Assembly (NCBI GenBank): GCA_028691385.1
Contig: JAQUZL010000072.1
Coordinates: 1 to 10,364, forward strand
Length of the DNA: 10,364 bases
From: Oscillospiraceae bacterium
GTDB taxonomy: Bacteria; Bacillota; Clostridia; Oscillospirales; Oscillospiraceae
Direction of reading: 5' to 3'
Each line of letters starts with the position of its first letter. The stretch's first letter is position 1. The position numbers and the translations under genes were made by a program. The notes under the pieces are model-generated. The model was not told the DNA's origin and did no database searches. It saw nothing but the letters and a program-made list of their open reading frames with translations. Positions 1-6,361 of this stretch are shown here, one piece after another.

Positions 1-1
1 C

Positions 2-508
2 CAGAGCACGTCCGGCAAGGACATGACCTATTTTGACCCGGACACCAACGAGCACTACGTGCCCTACGTGGTCGAGCCGTCGCTGGGCGCGGATCGCGTC
101 ACGCTGGCCTTCCTCATCGACGCCTATGATGAACAGGTTGTCGGGCAGGACAAAAAGGGCAACGACGACGTGCGCGTGGTGCTGCGCCTGCATCCGGCGC
201 TCGCGCCGTTTAAGGTGGCCGTGCTGCCGCTGTCGAAGAAGCTCTCCGACAAGGCCATGGAGATCTACACCGATCTCAGCCGGGACTTCATGTGCGACTT
301 TGACGACGCCGGTTCCATCGGCAAGCGCTATCGCCGCGAGGACGAGATCGGCACGCCGTTCTGCGTCACCGTGGACTTCGCCACCATCGGCGATGAAAAT
401 GCCCCGGCAGACAACTGCGTCACCGTCCGCGACCGCGACACCATGGAGCAGGTGCGCATGCCCATTTCCCAGCTTCGGGCTTACCTGACCGAAAAAATGG
501 CATTCTAA
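2..508 (+). CDS. glyS: Glycine--tRNA ligase, C-terminal part (5' end outside window)
   Basis: This cytoplasmic class II aminoacyl-tRNA synthetase charges tRNA-Gly with glycine. The reading frame is open from base 2 with no start, so only the last 168 residues are present. The segment GKDMTYFDP...VEPSLGADRVTLAFL carries class II motif 3, with its ATP-contacting Arg at bases 95-97. It is followed by the anticodon-binding domain from about base 165 (VVLRLHPALAPFKVAVLPLSKK) to the end. This arrangement is that of the single-chain, homodimeric (eukaryote/archaea-like) GlyRS used by many clostridia and other Firmicutes, not the two-gene alpha2-beta2 form. The Met at base 23 lies inside the conserved GKDMTYFDP block and is not a start. 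A hairpin follows the stop. The family assignment is firm; the regulation lies upstream of the window. Confidence 0.96.
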   Translation, partial: QSTSGKDMTYFDPDTNEHYVPYVVEPSLGADRVTLAFLIDAYDEQVVGQDKKGNDDVRVVLRLHPALAPFKVAVLPLSKKLSDKAMEIYTDLSRDFMCDFDDAGSIGKRYRREDEIGTPFCVTVDFATIGDENAPADNCVTVRDRDTMEQVRMPISQLRAYLTEKMAF

Positions 509-519
509 AAAGGCTGATC

Positions 520-546
520 CGCTGTGCCGCGAGATGCGGCACAGCG
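520..546 (+). terminator. GC-rich hairpin after glyS, possible weak intrinsic terminator
   Basis: A perfect 11-bp stem (520-530 with 536-546, CGCTGTGCCGC paired with GCGGCACAGCG) has a 5-nt GAGAT loop. An A-rich stretch (506-511) precedes it, but the downstream tract (CGTTCTTTGACC) has only short T runs, so termination may be inefficient. It lies between glyS and the ribosome binding site of the next gene, leaving about 16 nt before that site. No promoter is recognisable downstream of the stem. Confidence 0.6.
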
Positions 547-580
547 CGTTCTTTGACCGTCCAGGAAAGGACCCTGCATT

Positions 581-2419
581 TTGCTCAATTCGCTAAAAGT
601 TAAATACCCCCTCGACCCCGCCGGAAAAAGCCGCGCGCGGCAGCGCTTGCTCCTCGGACTCACCGCCGCGGGGCTTGTCTGCGCGGGCATCTGTCTGGGG
701 CTTACCAGCCTGTTCTTCGCGTGCCTGTATCTGGTTCGGGTGCGCTTTGACACCTATTTCCAGTTTCCGGCGCTCGTCGCGCTCAATGTCTTTCCCGCCG
801 TGGCGCTGGTGCTGCTGCTCTGGTTTGTGACCAATCGCGCCTGGCTCAGCTTCGCCATTTCGTCCACAGTCGTCCTTTTGATGAGCTTTGGCAACTATTT
901 TAAGGTTTCCTTCCGCGACGACCCGTTTGTGGCGGAGGATTTGAAGGTGCTCGTTTCTGCGTTTGGCATCGCGGGGCAGTACAATGTGCAGCTGACGCAC
1001 TATTTTCTTCTGGCCATCCGGCTTTGTGTACTGGGCGTCATCGTGCTGTTTTTTCTCGCCCGGGGGCGCATGTCCGGCTTTCGCAGCAGGCTCATCGGGG
1101 CGGCGCTGACCCTTGGATGCGCCTTTGGCGCGTACACAAGCTGGTATGCCAGCACTGCGCTGTATGACAGCTTTGAGAACTACGCCGTCTTTAACGCGTG
1201 GATTCCCGCCGAGCAGTACGCGTCCCACGGCTTTTTGTATCCGTTTATCCACTCCGTCGGCGATCTGATCGTTCCGCAGCCGGACGGCTATTCCGCCGCC
1301 AAGGCCAAAGCGCTGCTTGCGCCCGACGCCGCCATCGACGAAGCCCGGCAGGTGGACATTCTTGCCATCCAGCTGGAAAGCTTCGCCGATCTTTCGGCGC
1401 TGCGCGCCATTGATTTCACCGCCGACCCCTATGAAAGCTGGCACGCGCTGTGCAATCAGGCGGTGTCCGGCACGATGATTTCCGACACCATGGGCGGCGG
1501 CACCAGCAACGCCGAGCGCAGCTTTTTGACCGGCTTTTTGTATCCCCATGCCAGCTATCGCCACGCGACCGCCTCCTACTGCTGGTATTTTGCCGAAAAC
1601 GGCTATACGTGCTTTGGCTCGCACCCGGGGCACGACTGGTTCTACAACCGGCTGAATGTCATGGCAAACCTGGGCTTTTCCAGCTACGATTTCGTGGAAA
1701 ATCACTACGCGCCCCTCTCTGCCGGCGCTTATGCCACGGACGCGGAGCTGTTCCCGGAGATCTTGCGTCTGTATGAAGCGGCGGACGCGCCGGTGTTCAA
1801 CTTCAACATCTCCTATCAGGGGCACAGCCCCTATGGCGACAGTTCGCTTGTCTGGGACAAGGAATATGTTTCCCACGACGGTCTGTCCGACGCAGCCTAT
1901 TTTGAAATCAACAACTACCTTGGCGGCGTGGCGGACACCGGCGCGCATGCGCAGGCGCTGCTGGACGCGCTGCAAAACAGCCCCCGCCCCGTGGTGGTGG
2001 TGCTCTATGGCGATCACAAGCCCACCCTCGGCTCCGGCAACAGCGCCTATCTCGATTTGGGCGTGAATTTGGACGTCACCACGGCCGAAGGCTTTGAAAA
2101 CTACTATTCCACCGCCTATTGCATCTGGGCCAACGACGCGGCCAAGGCCGTGACCGGAAACGATTTTACCGGCGTTGGGCCAACCGTCGGGCCGTATTTC
2201 CTGATGAGCGAGGTATTTCGCCGCTGCGGCTATGCCGGCTCCGGCTATGCCCAGCTCGCCGCATCCGTCATGGACGCGGTGCCGGTCATCCATTCCACCG
2301 GGGTCTATCTCACGGCGGACGGCACGCTGACCGATACCCTTTCGGCGGAGGACGCCGCGCTGGTGCGCAAGCTGGAAATTGCCCAGTATTATCTGCGCAG
2401 CGCCGTTCTCGCCCAATAA
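581..2419 (+). CDS. LTA synthase-like sulfatase-fold phosphoglycerol transferase
   Basis: This is a membrane enzyme of the LtaS/alkaline-phosphatase superfamily. Such enzymes transfer glycerol phosphate from phosphatidylglycerol to an envelope polymer or glycolipid on the outer face of the membrane. The 612-residue protein has about five predicted membrane helices (near 23-53, 62-83, 88-106, 140-160 and 170-189), followed by an extracellular catalytic domain from about residue 255. Expected metal and catalytic residues are present: E266 in AIQLESF, the nucleophile T308 in GGGTSNAE, and D478-H479 in LYGDHKP. The SHPGHDWFYNR block (347-357) and H415 in SYQGHSPY are also typical. The TTG start at 581 is chosen because AGGAAAGGA (563-571) lies 9 nt upstream; an in-frame ATT directly before it is less likely. 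Whether the product is true lipoteichoic acid cannot be told from sequence, because many clostridia have several paralogues. Confidence 0.9.
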   Translation: MLNSLKVKYPLDPAGKSRARQRLLLGLTAAGLVCAGICLGLTSLFFACLYLVRVRFDTYFQFPALVALNVFPAVALVLLLWFVTNRAWLSFAISSTVVLLMSFGNYFKVSFRDDPFVAEDLKVLVSAFGIAGQYNVQLTHYFLLAIRLCVLGVIVLFFLARGRMSGFRSRLIGAALTLGCAFGAYTSWYASTALYDSFENYAVFNAWIPAEQYASHGFLYPFIHSVGDLIVPQPDGYSAAKAKALLAPDAAIDEARQVDILAIQLESFADLSALRAIDFTADPYESWHALCNQAVSGTMISDTMGGGTSNAERSFLTGFLYPHASYRHATASYCWYFAENGYTCFGSHPGHDWFYNRLNVMANLGFSSYDFVENHYAPLSAGAYATDAELFPEILRLYEAADAPVFNFNISYQGHSPYGDSSLVWDKEYVSHDGLSDAAYFEINNYLGGVADTGAHAQALLDALQNSPRPVVVVLYGDHKPTLGSGNSAYLDLGVNLDVTTAEGFENYYSTAYCIWANDAAKAVTGNDFTGVGPTVGPYFLMSEVFRRCGYAGSGYAQLAASVMDAVPVIHSTGVYLTADGTLTDTLSAEDAALVRKLEIAQYYLRSAVLAQ

Positions 2420-2454
2420 CGTATCCACTGCCGCGCGGCGGCTGACGATAAAGA

Positions 2455-2470
2455 TTTTATACTTTTATAC
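2455..2470 (+). repeat. Tandem 8-bp duplication TTTTATAC x2, possible promoter region
   Basis: Two exact copies of TTTTATAC (2455-2462 and 2463-2470) sit just before the transketolase ribosome binding site, in an AT-rich patch inside GC-rich DNA. Each copy contains a TATAC core resembling a -10 box. The best -35 candidate, CTGACG at 2442-2447, is 18 nt before TATACA at 2466-2471. The promoter reading is weak; the duplication is seen directly. Confidence 0.4.
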
Positions 2471-2485
2471 AAAGGAAGGTATCTC

Positions 2486-3331
2486 ATGGAACAGAACAAG
2501 ATCCGTGAGCTGTCCATCATCGCGGCAAAGAGCCGCATTCTTGGTCTGGATATGGTGCATCGCGCCGCATCCGGGCACATTGGCGGCTCTCTATCGTGTA
2601 TGGACATCATCACCATGCTTTACAACGGCGTCATGCGCATCGATCCCAGCAACCCGCAAGATCCCGACCGCGACCGTTTCGTTCTTTCCAAAGGGCACTG
2701 CACCCCGGCTTTGTACCCTGTGCTTGCGCAGCGCGGCTTTTTCCCCGTGGAGGCGCTGGAGATGTTCCGCCGGGTGGACGGGCATCTGTCCGGCCACGCG
2801 GAGATGAAGCACGTGCCGGGCGTCGATATGTCCACCGGTTCTCTGGGACAGGGCATCTCGGCGGCGGTCGGCATGGCCATGGCCGGAAAACTGAATAAGA
2901 AAAATTACCGCGTCTATACCGTTCTGGGCGACGGCGAGATTGCCGAAGGCCAAGTCTGGGAGGCCTTCATGGCTGCCGCCAAATATGAGCTGGACAACCT
3001 TTGCGCCGTCATCGACGTGAACGGCCTGCAAATCGACGGTAAAACCGCCGACGTCATGCCCACCGAGCCGCTGGACGAAAAGCTGGAAGCCTTTGGCTGG
3101 AAGGTGCTCAAGGCGGACGGTCACGATTTTGGCTCTCTGCAGGAGGCCTTTGCCGAGGCAAAGACCGTCAAGGCGCAGCCCACCGTGATTCTCGCAAAAA
3201 CCGTCAAGGGCAAGGGCGTTTCCTACATGGAAAATGTCGCCGGCTGGCACGGCAAAGCCCCCAACGATGCGCAGTACGAGCAGGGCAAGCAGGAGCTTGA
3301 AGCGCAGCTGAAAGAACTGGAGGCGCACTGA
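2486..3331 (+). CDS. Transketolase N-terminal subunit (TPP pyrophosphate-binding half)
   Basis: This is one half of a split transketolase, which moves two-carbon ketol units between sugar phosphates in the non-oxidative pentose phosphate pathway using thiamine diphosphate. At 281 residues it corresponds to the N-terminal domain of full-length enzymes of about 650 residues. Visible motifs are SGHIGGS (29-35), SKGH (68-71), GSLGQGIS, and the TPP/Mg motif beginning G148-D149-G150 and ending at N179. The start at 2486 follows AGGAAGG (2473-2479) with a 6-nt gap. The stop is separated by 1 nt from the start of the C-terminal subunit, so the two are almost surely co-translated and form a heteromeric enzyme. 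Split transketolases are common in clostridia and archaea, so this is not a broken gene. The substrate range is inferred from the family. Confidence 0.95.
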   Translation: MEQNKIRELSIIAAKSRILGLDMVHRAASGHIGGSLSCMDIITMLYNGVMRIDPSNPQDPDRDRFVLSKGHCTPALYPVLAQRGFFPVEALEMFRRVDGHLSGHAEMKHVPGVDMSTGSLGQGISAAVGMAMAGKLNKKNYRVYTVLGDGEIAEGQVWEAFMAAAKYELDNLCAVIDVNGLQIDGKTADVMPTEPLDEKLEAFGWKVLKADGHDFGSLQEAFAEAKTVKAQPTVILAKTVKGKGVSYMENVAGWHGKAPNDAQYEQGKQELEAQLKELEAH

Positions 3332-3332
3332 T

Positions 3333-4280
3333 ATGAGTGAAAAAATCGCAACACGGGAAGCCTACGGCAACGCGCTGGTCGCGCTGGCCGAGCAATATCC
3401 CGACCTTGTGGTGCTCGACGCGGATCTGTCAAGCGCCACCAAGACGCAGGGCTTTTCCAAGGCCTATCCCACCCGCTTTTTCAACATGGGCATCGCCGAA
3501 GCCAACATGATGGGCGTCGCCGCCGGCATGGCGACCTGCGGCAAAATGCCGTTTGCCAACACCTTTGCCATGTTCGCCGCAGGCCGCGCCTGGGAGCAGG
3601 TGCGCAACTCCATCGCCTATCCGGGGCTTAACGTCAAGGTGGTCGGCTCGCACGGCGGTCTGTCCGTCGGCGAGGACGGCGCGACCCATCAGTGCATTGA
3701 GGACTTTGCCATCATGCGCGCCATTCCCGGCATGACGGTGCTGTGTCCGTGCGACGGCAGCGAGATGGCCGCCGCCACCGAGGCGCTGCTGAACTATGAC
3801 GGCCCTGCCTATATGCGCCTTGGCCGTCTGGCGGTGGAAACCGTCACCGATTCCATCGAGGGCTATCATTTTGAACTGGGCAAGGGCGTGACCTTGCGCG
3901 ACGGCAGCGACGTGACCATCATTGCCAACGGCATGATGGTGCAGGCCGCGCTGAAAGCGGCAGCGCTGCTCCAGGCCGAGGGCGTGCAGGCGCGCGTCAT
4001 CGACATGCACACCATCAAGCCGCTGGACGCCGCGCTTGTTTTGAAAGCCGCCGCCGAAACCGGCGCGATCGTCACAAGCGAGGAAGCCAATATAATTGGC
4101 GGTCTTGGCGCAGCCGTTTGTGAATGCGTCAGCGAAAACTGCCCTGTGCCGGTCGTTCGCCACGGCGTTGCGGACATCTTTGGCCGCTCCGGCAAGGCCG
4201 AGCAGGTGCTTGCCGCTTACGGTCTGACCCCGGAGGGCATCGCAGACGCCGCCCGGAAAGCCATTTCCAAGAAGAAATAA
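3333..4280 (+). CDS. Transketolase C-terminal subunit (pyrimidine-binding half)
   Basis: This is the second half of the split transketolase, supplying the pyrimidine-binding domain and the C-terminal domain. It has 315 residues. E56, in NMGIAEANMMG, corresponds to the conserved Glu that activates the thiamine aminopyrimidine ring. HGGLSVGEDGATHQ (107-120) is the conserved transketolase/DXS-type substrate-binding block. The C-terminal domain includes VIDMHTIKPLD and EEANIIGGLG. Its SD, GGAGG (3319-3323), lies inside the end of the upstream gene, 9 nt from the ATG, which supports translational coupling. DXS or pyruvate dehydrogenase E1-beta are distant relatives, but the separate N-terminal partner and motif set fit transketolase. 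Confidence 0.95.
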   Translation: MSEKIATREAYGNALVALAEQYPDLVVLDADLSSATKTQGFSKAYPTRFFNMGIAEANMMGVAAGMATCGKMPFANTFAMFAAGRAWEQVRNSIAYPGLNVKVVGSHGGLSVGEDGATHQCIEDFAIMRAIPGMTVLCPCDGSEMAAATEALLNYDGPAYMRLGRLAVETVTDSIEGYHFELGKGVTLRDGSDVTIIANGMMVQAALKAAALLQAEGVQARVIDMHTIKPLDAALVLKAAAETGAIVTSEEANIIGGLGAAVCECVSENCPVPVVRHGVADIFGRSGKAEQVLAAYGLTPEGIADAARKAISKKK

Positions 4281-4288
4281 TCATGCTT

Positions 4289-4320
4289 GCCGCCCCGTTT
4301 CCCCACGGAAACGGGGCGGC
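4289..4320 (+). other. Perfect 14-bp intercistronic hairpin between tkt and rsmG
   Basis: GCCGCCCCGTTTCC (4289-4302) is exactly complementary to GGAAACGGGGCGGC (4307-4320), with a CCAC loop. There is no T tract on either strand, so it does not look like a standard intrinsic terminator. It begins 8 nt after the tkt stop and ends 8 nt before the rsmG Shine-Dalgarno (AGGAGG, 4329-4334). An mRNA-processing, stabilising or translation-modulating element is a reasonable inference. Confidence 0.8.
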
Positions 4321-4342
4321 GCTGACACAGGAGGAATCCGCT

Positions 4343-5038
4343 ATGATGCAAGAAGCGCTCCTTGCCGGACTGCCGGAAATCGGCGTCACGCTGACCCCCG
4401 CGCAGACAGATACCCTTTGCCGCTTTGGTGCGGCGCTGCTGGAGCAGAACAAAGTGATGAACCTGACCGCCATCACAGACCCTGACGCAGTGGCGCGGCT
4501 GCATTTTCTCGACTGCATCGCCCTGCTGGGCGCGGCGGAGCTGCGCGGCAAATCGCTCATCGACGTGGGCTGCGGCGCGGGATTTCCCGGCGTACCGCTG
4601 AAAATTGCCGCGCCGGACATTCGCCTGACCCTGCTGGACAGCCTTGGAAAGCGCACCGATTGGCTGCGCGGCCTGCTGCCGGCGCTCGGTGTGGACGCGG
4701 AAATCATCACCGCCCGCGCAGAGCAGGCGGTTGTGACCCGCCGCGAGCAGTATGACGTGGCCACCTCCCGCGCCGTGGCGCGGCTTCCCATGCTGTGCGA
4801 GCTGTGCCTGCCCTATCTCAAGGTCGGCGGCGTGTTTCTCGCCATGAAGGGCGAGGCCGCCGCAGCCGAAGCCGCCGAGGCTTCCCGCGCCGTGCAGCTT
4901 TTGGGCGGCGAATTGGACGGCCTCTACGAATATCCGGTGGATGGCACGGTGCACCGGGTTGTACGCATCCGCAAGGTGCGCCCGACCCCCGCGCCGTACC
5001 CCAGACAGTTTGCAAAAATCAAAAAATCCCCGCTGTGA
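4343..5038 (+). CDS. rsmG: 16S rRNA (guanine-527-N7)-methyltransferase RsmG (GidB)
   Basis: This SAM-dependent methyltransferase forms m7G at position 527 of 16S rRNA (E. coli numbering); in several bacteria its loss gives low-level streptomycin resistance. The predicted protein has 231 residues, close to the family norm. It shows the N-terminal family block NKVMNLTAITDPD...RLHFLDC (36-58), the SAM motif DVGCGAGFPG (74-83), LLDSLGKRTDWL, and ATSRAVARLP, followed by KVGGVFLAMKG. The ATG at 4343 is chosen because AGGAGG (4329-4334) lies 8 nt upstream; ATG 4346 is an alternative. The frame also extends upstream through ATG 4283, but that would translate the 14-bp hairpin and lacks a good SD. In many Firmicutes rsmG lies beside mnmG near the origin; here it follows the transketolase pair and may be co-transcribed with it. 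Confidence 0.95.
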   Translation: MMQEALLAGLPEIGVTLTPAQTDTLCRFGAALLEQNKVMNLTAITDPDAVARLHFLDCIALLGAAELRGKSLIDVGCGAGFPGVPLKIAAPDIRLTLLDSLGKRTDWLRGLLPALGVDAEIITARAEQAVVTRREQYDVATSRAVARLPMLCELCLPYLKVGGVFLAMKGEAAAAEAAEASRAVQLLGGELDGLYEYPVDGTVHRVVRIRKVRPTPAPYPRQFAKIKKSPL

Positions 5039-5044
5039 GAAACA

Positions 5045-5074
5045 GGGCGCGGGCGGCAAAAGCCGCCCGCGCCC
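5045..5074 (+). terminator. Strong 13-bp GC hairpin after rsmG, T tract lacking
   Basis: GGGCGCGGGCGGC (5045-5057) pairs perfectly with GCCGCCCGCGCCC (5062-5074) around an AAAA loop, starting 6 nt after the rsmG stop. The following bases (TCGTCATTCT) are only mildly T-rich, so it may be a degenerate terminator or a 3'-end stabilising hairpin. A better poly-T terminator lies further downstream. Confidence 0.6.
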
Positions 5075-5075
5075 T

Positions 5076-5104
5076 CGTCATTCTGCGCGAAGCGAAGAAT
5101 CTTT
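5076..5104. repeat. Segment resembling a dispersed GTCATTCTG...GCGAAGAATCTTT repeat
   Basis: GTCATTCT (5077-5084) and AGAAT (5096-5100) flank CGC-GAA-GCG (5086-5094), giving a near-perfect palindrome with one G/A mismatch. I recognise this core, which translates as HSxRSEES or VILREAKNL in different frames, as one that recurs between genes of many unrelated bacterial genomes and often creates spurious protein calls. Here it sits after a hairpin in a non-coding gap. Its function and mobility are unknown, and copy number in this genome cannot be judged from one window. Confidence 0.55.
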
Positions 5105-5187
5105 CCCCGTCCCGCGTCCAAAAAAGTTCTTTGTTGCGCCCCCCAATGGCAGGAAAGAACCGCCTCCCTCTTACCGCCTGTCCATTT

Positions 5188-5211
5188 TTCGGCTTTGGCC
5201 GGAATTTTTTT
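5188..5211 (+). terminator. Intrinsic terminator with T7 tail upstream of spoIIP
   Basis: TTCGGC (5188-5193) pairs with GCC-GAA (5198-5204, bulged G at 5201) around a TTTG loop, directly followed by seven T residues (5205-5211). It would end transcription coming from rsmG and implies that spoIIP is expressed from its own start point or by limited read-through. The stem is short and bulged, so strength is uncertain. Confidence 0.5.
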
Positions 5212-5249
5212 GTCCAAGCGCTCATAAATATAAATGGGGGGATGGGAGC

Positions 5250-6263
5250 ATGCTGCAAATCAATCGCAAACCGCACCGGGCAAGCGCTTGCCTTGCGCTG
5301 ATGGCGCTGGCGCTGCTGATCCGGGTCGTGTCTGCCTCCGGCATCAATGTGGCCACGGCGGGACTGTTCGGCGCGCCGGCACGCGCGGCCGAAGCCGTAC
5401 CCGTCGGCGTTGCTGACACAGCGCCCGCAGCGCCATCCGCGCCGCCGGAAGCCGAAATATTGCCGCCGGAACCACCGCAAACGCCGATAGCCAGCAGCCC
5501 GGTGACCTTTTCTACGGAGGAGGCCGCCGGGCTTTCCATCACCGGCGCGTGCACCTATTCGGTGGACAAGCAGGCGCTTTTGACCGCGCCGCTGCCGCTT
5601 GCTGCGGCGTCTGGCGGTGCGCAGGTGCTCATTATTCACACCCACACTACCGAAGCCTACACGGCACAGCCGGGCTGGGAATATGACGCAACCGACCCCC
5701 AGCGCACCAAAGACGCGCACTACAACATGGTGCGCGTGGGCGAAGAAATCGCAGCGCGGCTGCGCGCGGCCGGCATCGGCGTGGTGCACGATACCGCCCT
5801 GCACGACTATCCCAGCTATAACGGTGCTTACGCGCGGACGCTGACGGACATGGAAGCAGACCTTGCCGCAAATCCCACCATCCGCATGGTGCTTGACGTG
5901 CACCGCGACGCCATGGATGACGGCGCAGGCGGAAACGCCGCCACCGCCGAAACCTATGACGGCGTTTCCACTGCCCGCGCCATGCTGGTGGTGGGCACCG
6001 ACGAGGGCGGGCTGTCGCACCCCAACTGGCAGGACAACCTGAACTGCGCGCTGAAGCTGGGCGCGCTGCTGCAGCGGCAGACGCCGGGCATTTTGCGGGG
6101 CATTGACCTGCGCACCGAGCGATTCAATCAGCACACCAGTCCCGGCGCGCTGCTGCTGGAAATCGGCGCAAGCGGCGACACGCTGGCGCAGGCGCTGGCC
6201 TGCGCGGACGCGGTGGCGGACAGTCTTGTCACGCTGCTGACCATGGCGCAGCCGCAGGAATAA
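5250..6263 (+). CDS. spoIIP: Stage II sporulation protein P (SpoIIP), peptidoglycan amidase/endopeptidase
   Basis: SpoIIP works with SpoIID and SpoIIM in the mother cell during engulfment, cutting stem peptides from septal peptidoglycan. The protein has 337 residues, somewhat shorter than the roughly 400 of Bacillus. Residues 11-30 form a hydrophobic signal-anchor. An Ala/Pro/Glu-rich linker spans about 45-85, and the zinc amidase-like domain runs from about 125 to the end. Family signatures are IIHTHTTEAY (H130, H132, E135), HDYPSYNGAYART, VLDVHRDA (H218) and FNQHTSPGALLLEIGAS (E304, in the position of the amidase catalytic Glu). ATG 5250 follows GGGGGGA (5236-5242) by 7 nt. Upstream extension of the frame runs through hairpins and repeat DNA and is rejected. 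The gene stands alone, bounded by terminators. It is the best evidence that the host forms endospores. Confidence 0.9.
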   Translation: MLQINRKPHRASACLALMALALLIRVVSASGINVATAGLFGAPARAAEAVPVGVADTAPAAPSAPPEAEILPPEPPQTPIASSPVTFSTEEAAGLSITGACTYSVDKQALLTAPLPLAAASGGAQVLIIHTHTTEAYTAQPGWEYDATDPQRTKDAHYNMVRVGEEIAARLRAAGIGVVHDTALHDYPSYNGAYARTLTDMEADLAANPTIRMVLDVHRDAMDDGAGGNAATAETYDGVSTARAMLVVGTDEGGLSHPNWQDNLNCALKLGALLQRQTPGILRGIDLRTERFNQHTSPGALLLEIGASGDTLAQALACADAVADSLVTLLTMAQPQE

Positions 6264-6361
6264 AAACGCAGGCGCATTTTCCCTCTGACATCAGAAAAAA
6301 GCTGTCATTCTTCGTTCAGAATGACAGCTTTTTTCGGCAGCGGCAAACTGCGTTTTTATTC
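6258..6361. repeat. 14-bp inverted repeat enclosing the convergent 3' ends
   Basis: GAATAAAAACGCAG (6258-6271) and its exact reverse complement (6348-6361) contain the last Glu codon and stop codon of spoIIP and of sulP, respectively. The two convergent genes therefore end in the same 14 bases on opposite strands, enclosing the bidirectional terminator. Confidence 0.85.
6295..6334. terminator. Bidirectional intrinsic terminator between spoIIP and sulP
   Basis: AAAAAAGCTGTCATTCT (6295-6311) is perfectly complementary to AGAATGACAGCTTTTTT (6318-6334), with a TCGTTC loop. The GC-containing stem is flanked by A6 on one side and T6 on the other, so each strand yields a stem plus U run. This fits convergent genes sharing one terminator. 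A small TCTGA-CA-TCAGA hairpin (6284-6295) abuts it on the left. Confidence 0.9.

Noticed and set aside
509..580. Promoter for the ltaS-like gene based on TTGACC at 553-558
   Set aside because: A -10 at proper spacing would fall on the start codon, after the ribosome binding site.
593..2428. 611-codon open frame on the minus strand opposite the ltaS-like gene
   Set aside because: The plus strand encodes a full LtaS-family protein with all key residues; the antisense frame is His/Arg/Gly-rich with no domain, as expected for shadow frames in GC-rich DNA.
4124..4342. N-terminal extension of rsmG overlapping the transketolase gene
   Set aside because: The strong AGGAGG at 4329-4334 fits ATG 4343, giving the normal family length; the extension translates tkt sequence out of frame and the hairpin.
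5203..5230. Possible sigma-E promoter for spoIIP (GAATTTT and CATAAATA)
   Set aside because: spoIIP is sigma-E controlled in Bacillus, but here the spacing is about 14-15 nt, the -10 match is partial, and the predicted start would fall on the Shine-Dalgarno.
4941..5249. N-terminal extension of the spoIIP frame
   Set aside because: It would overlap rsmG and translate hairpin, repeat and terminator DNA (the RHSARSEES artefact); ATG 5250 precedes a proper signal-anchor.
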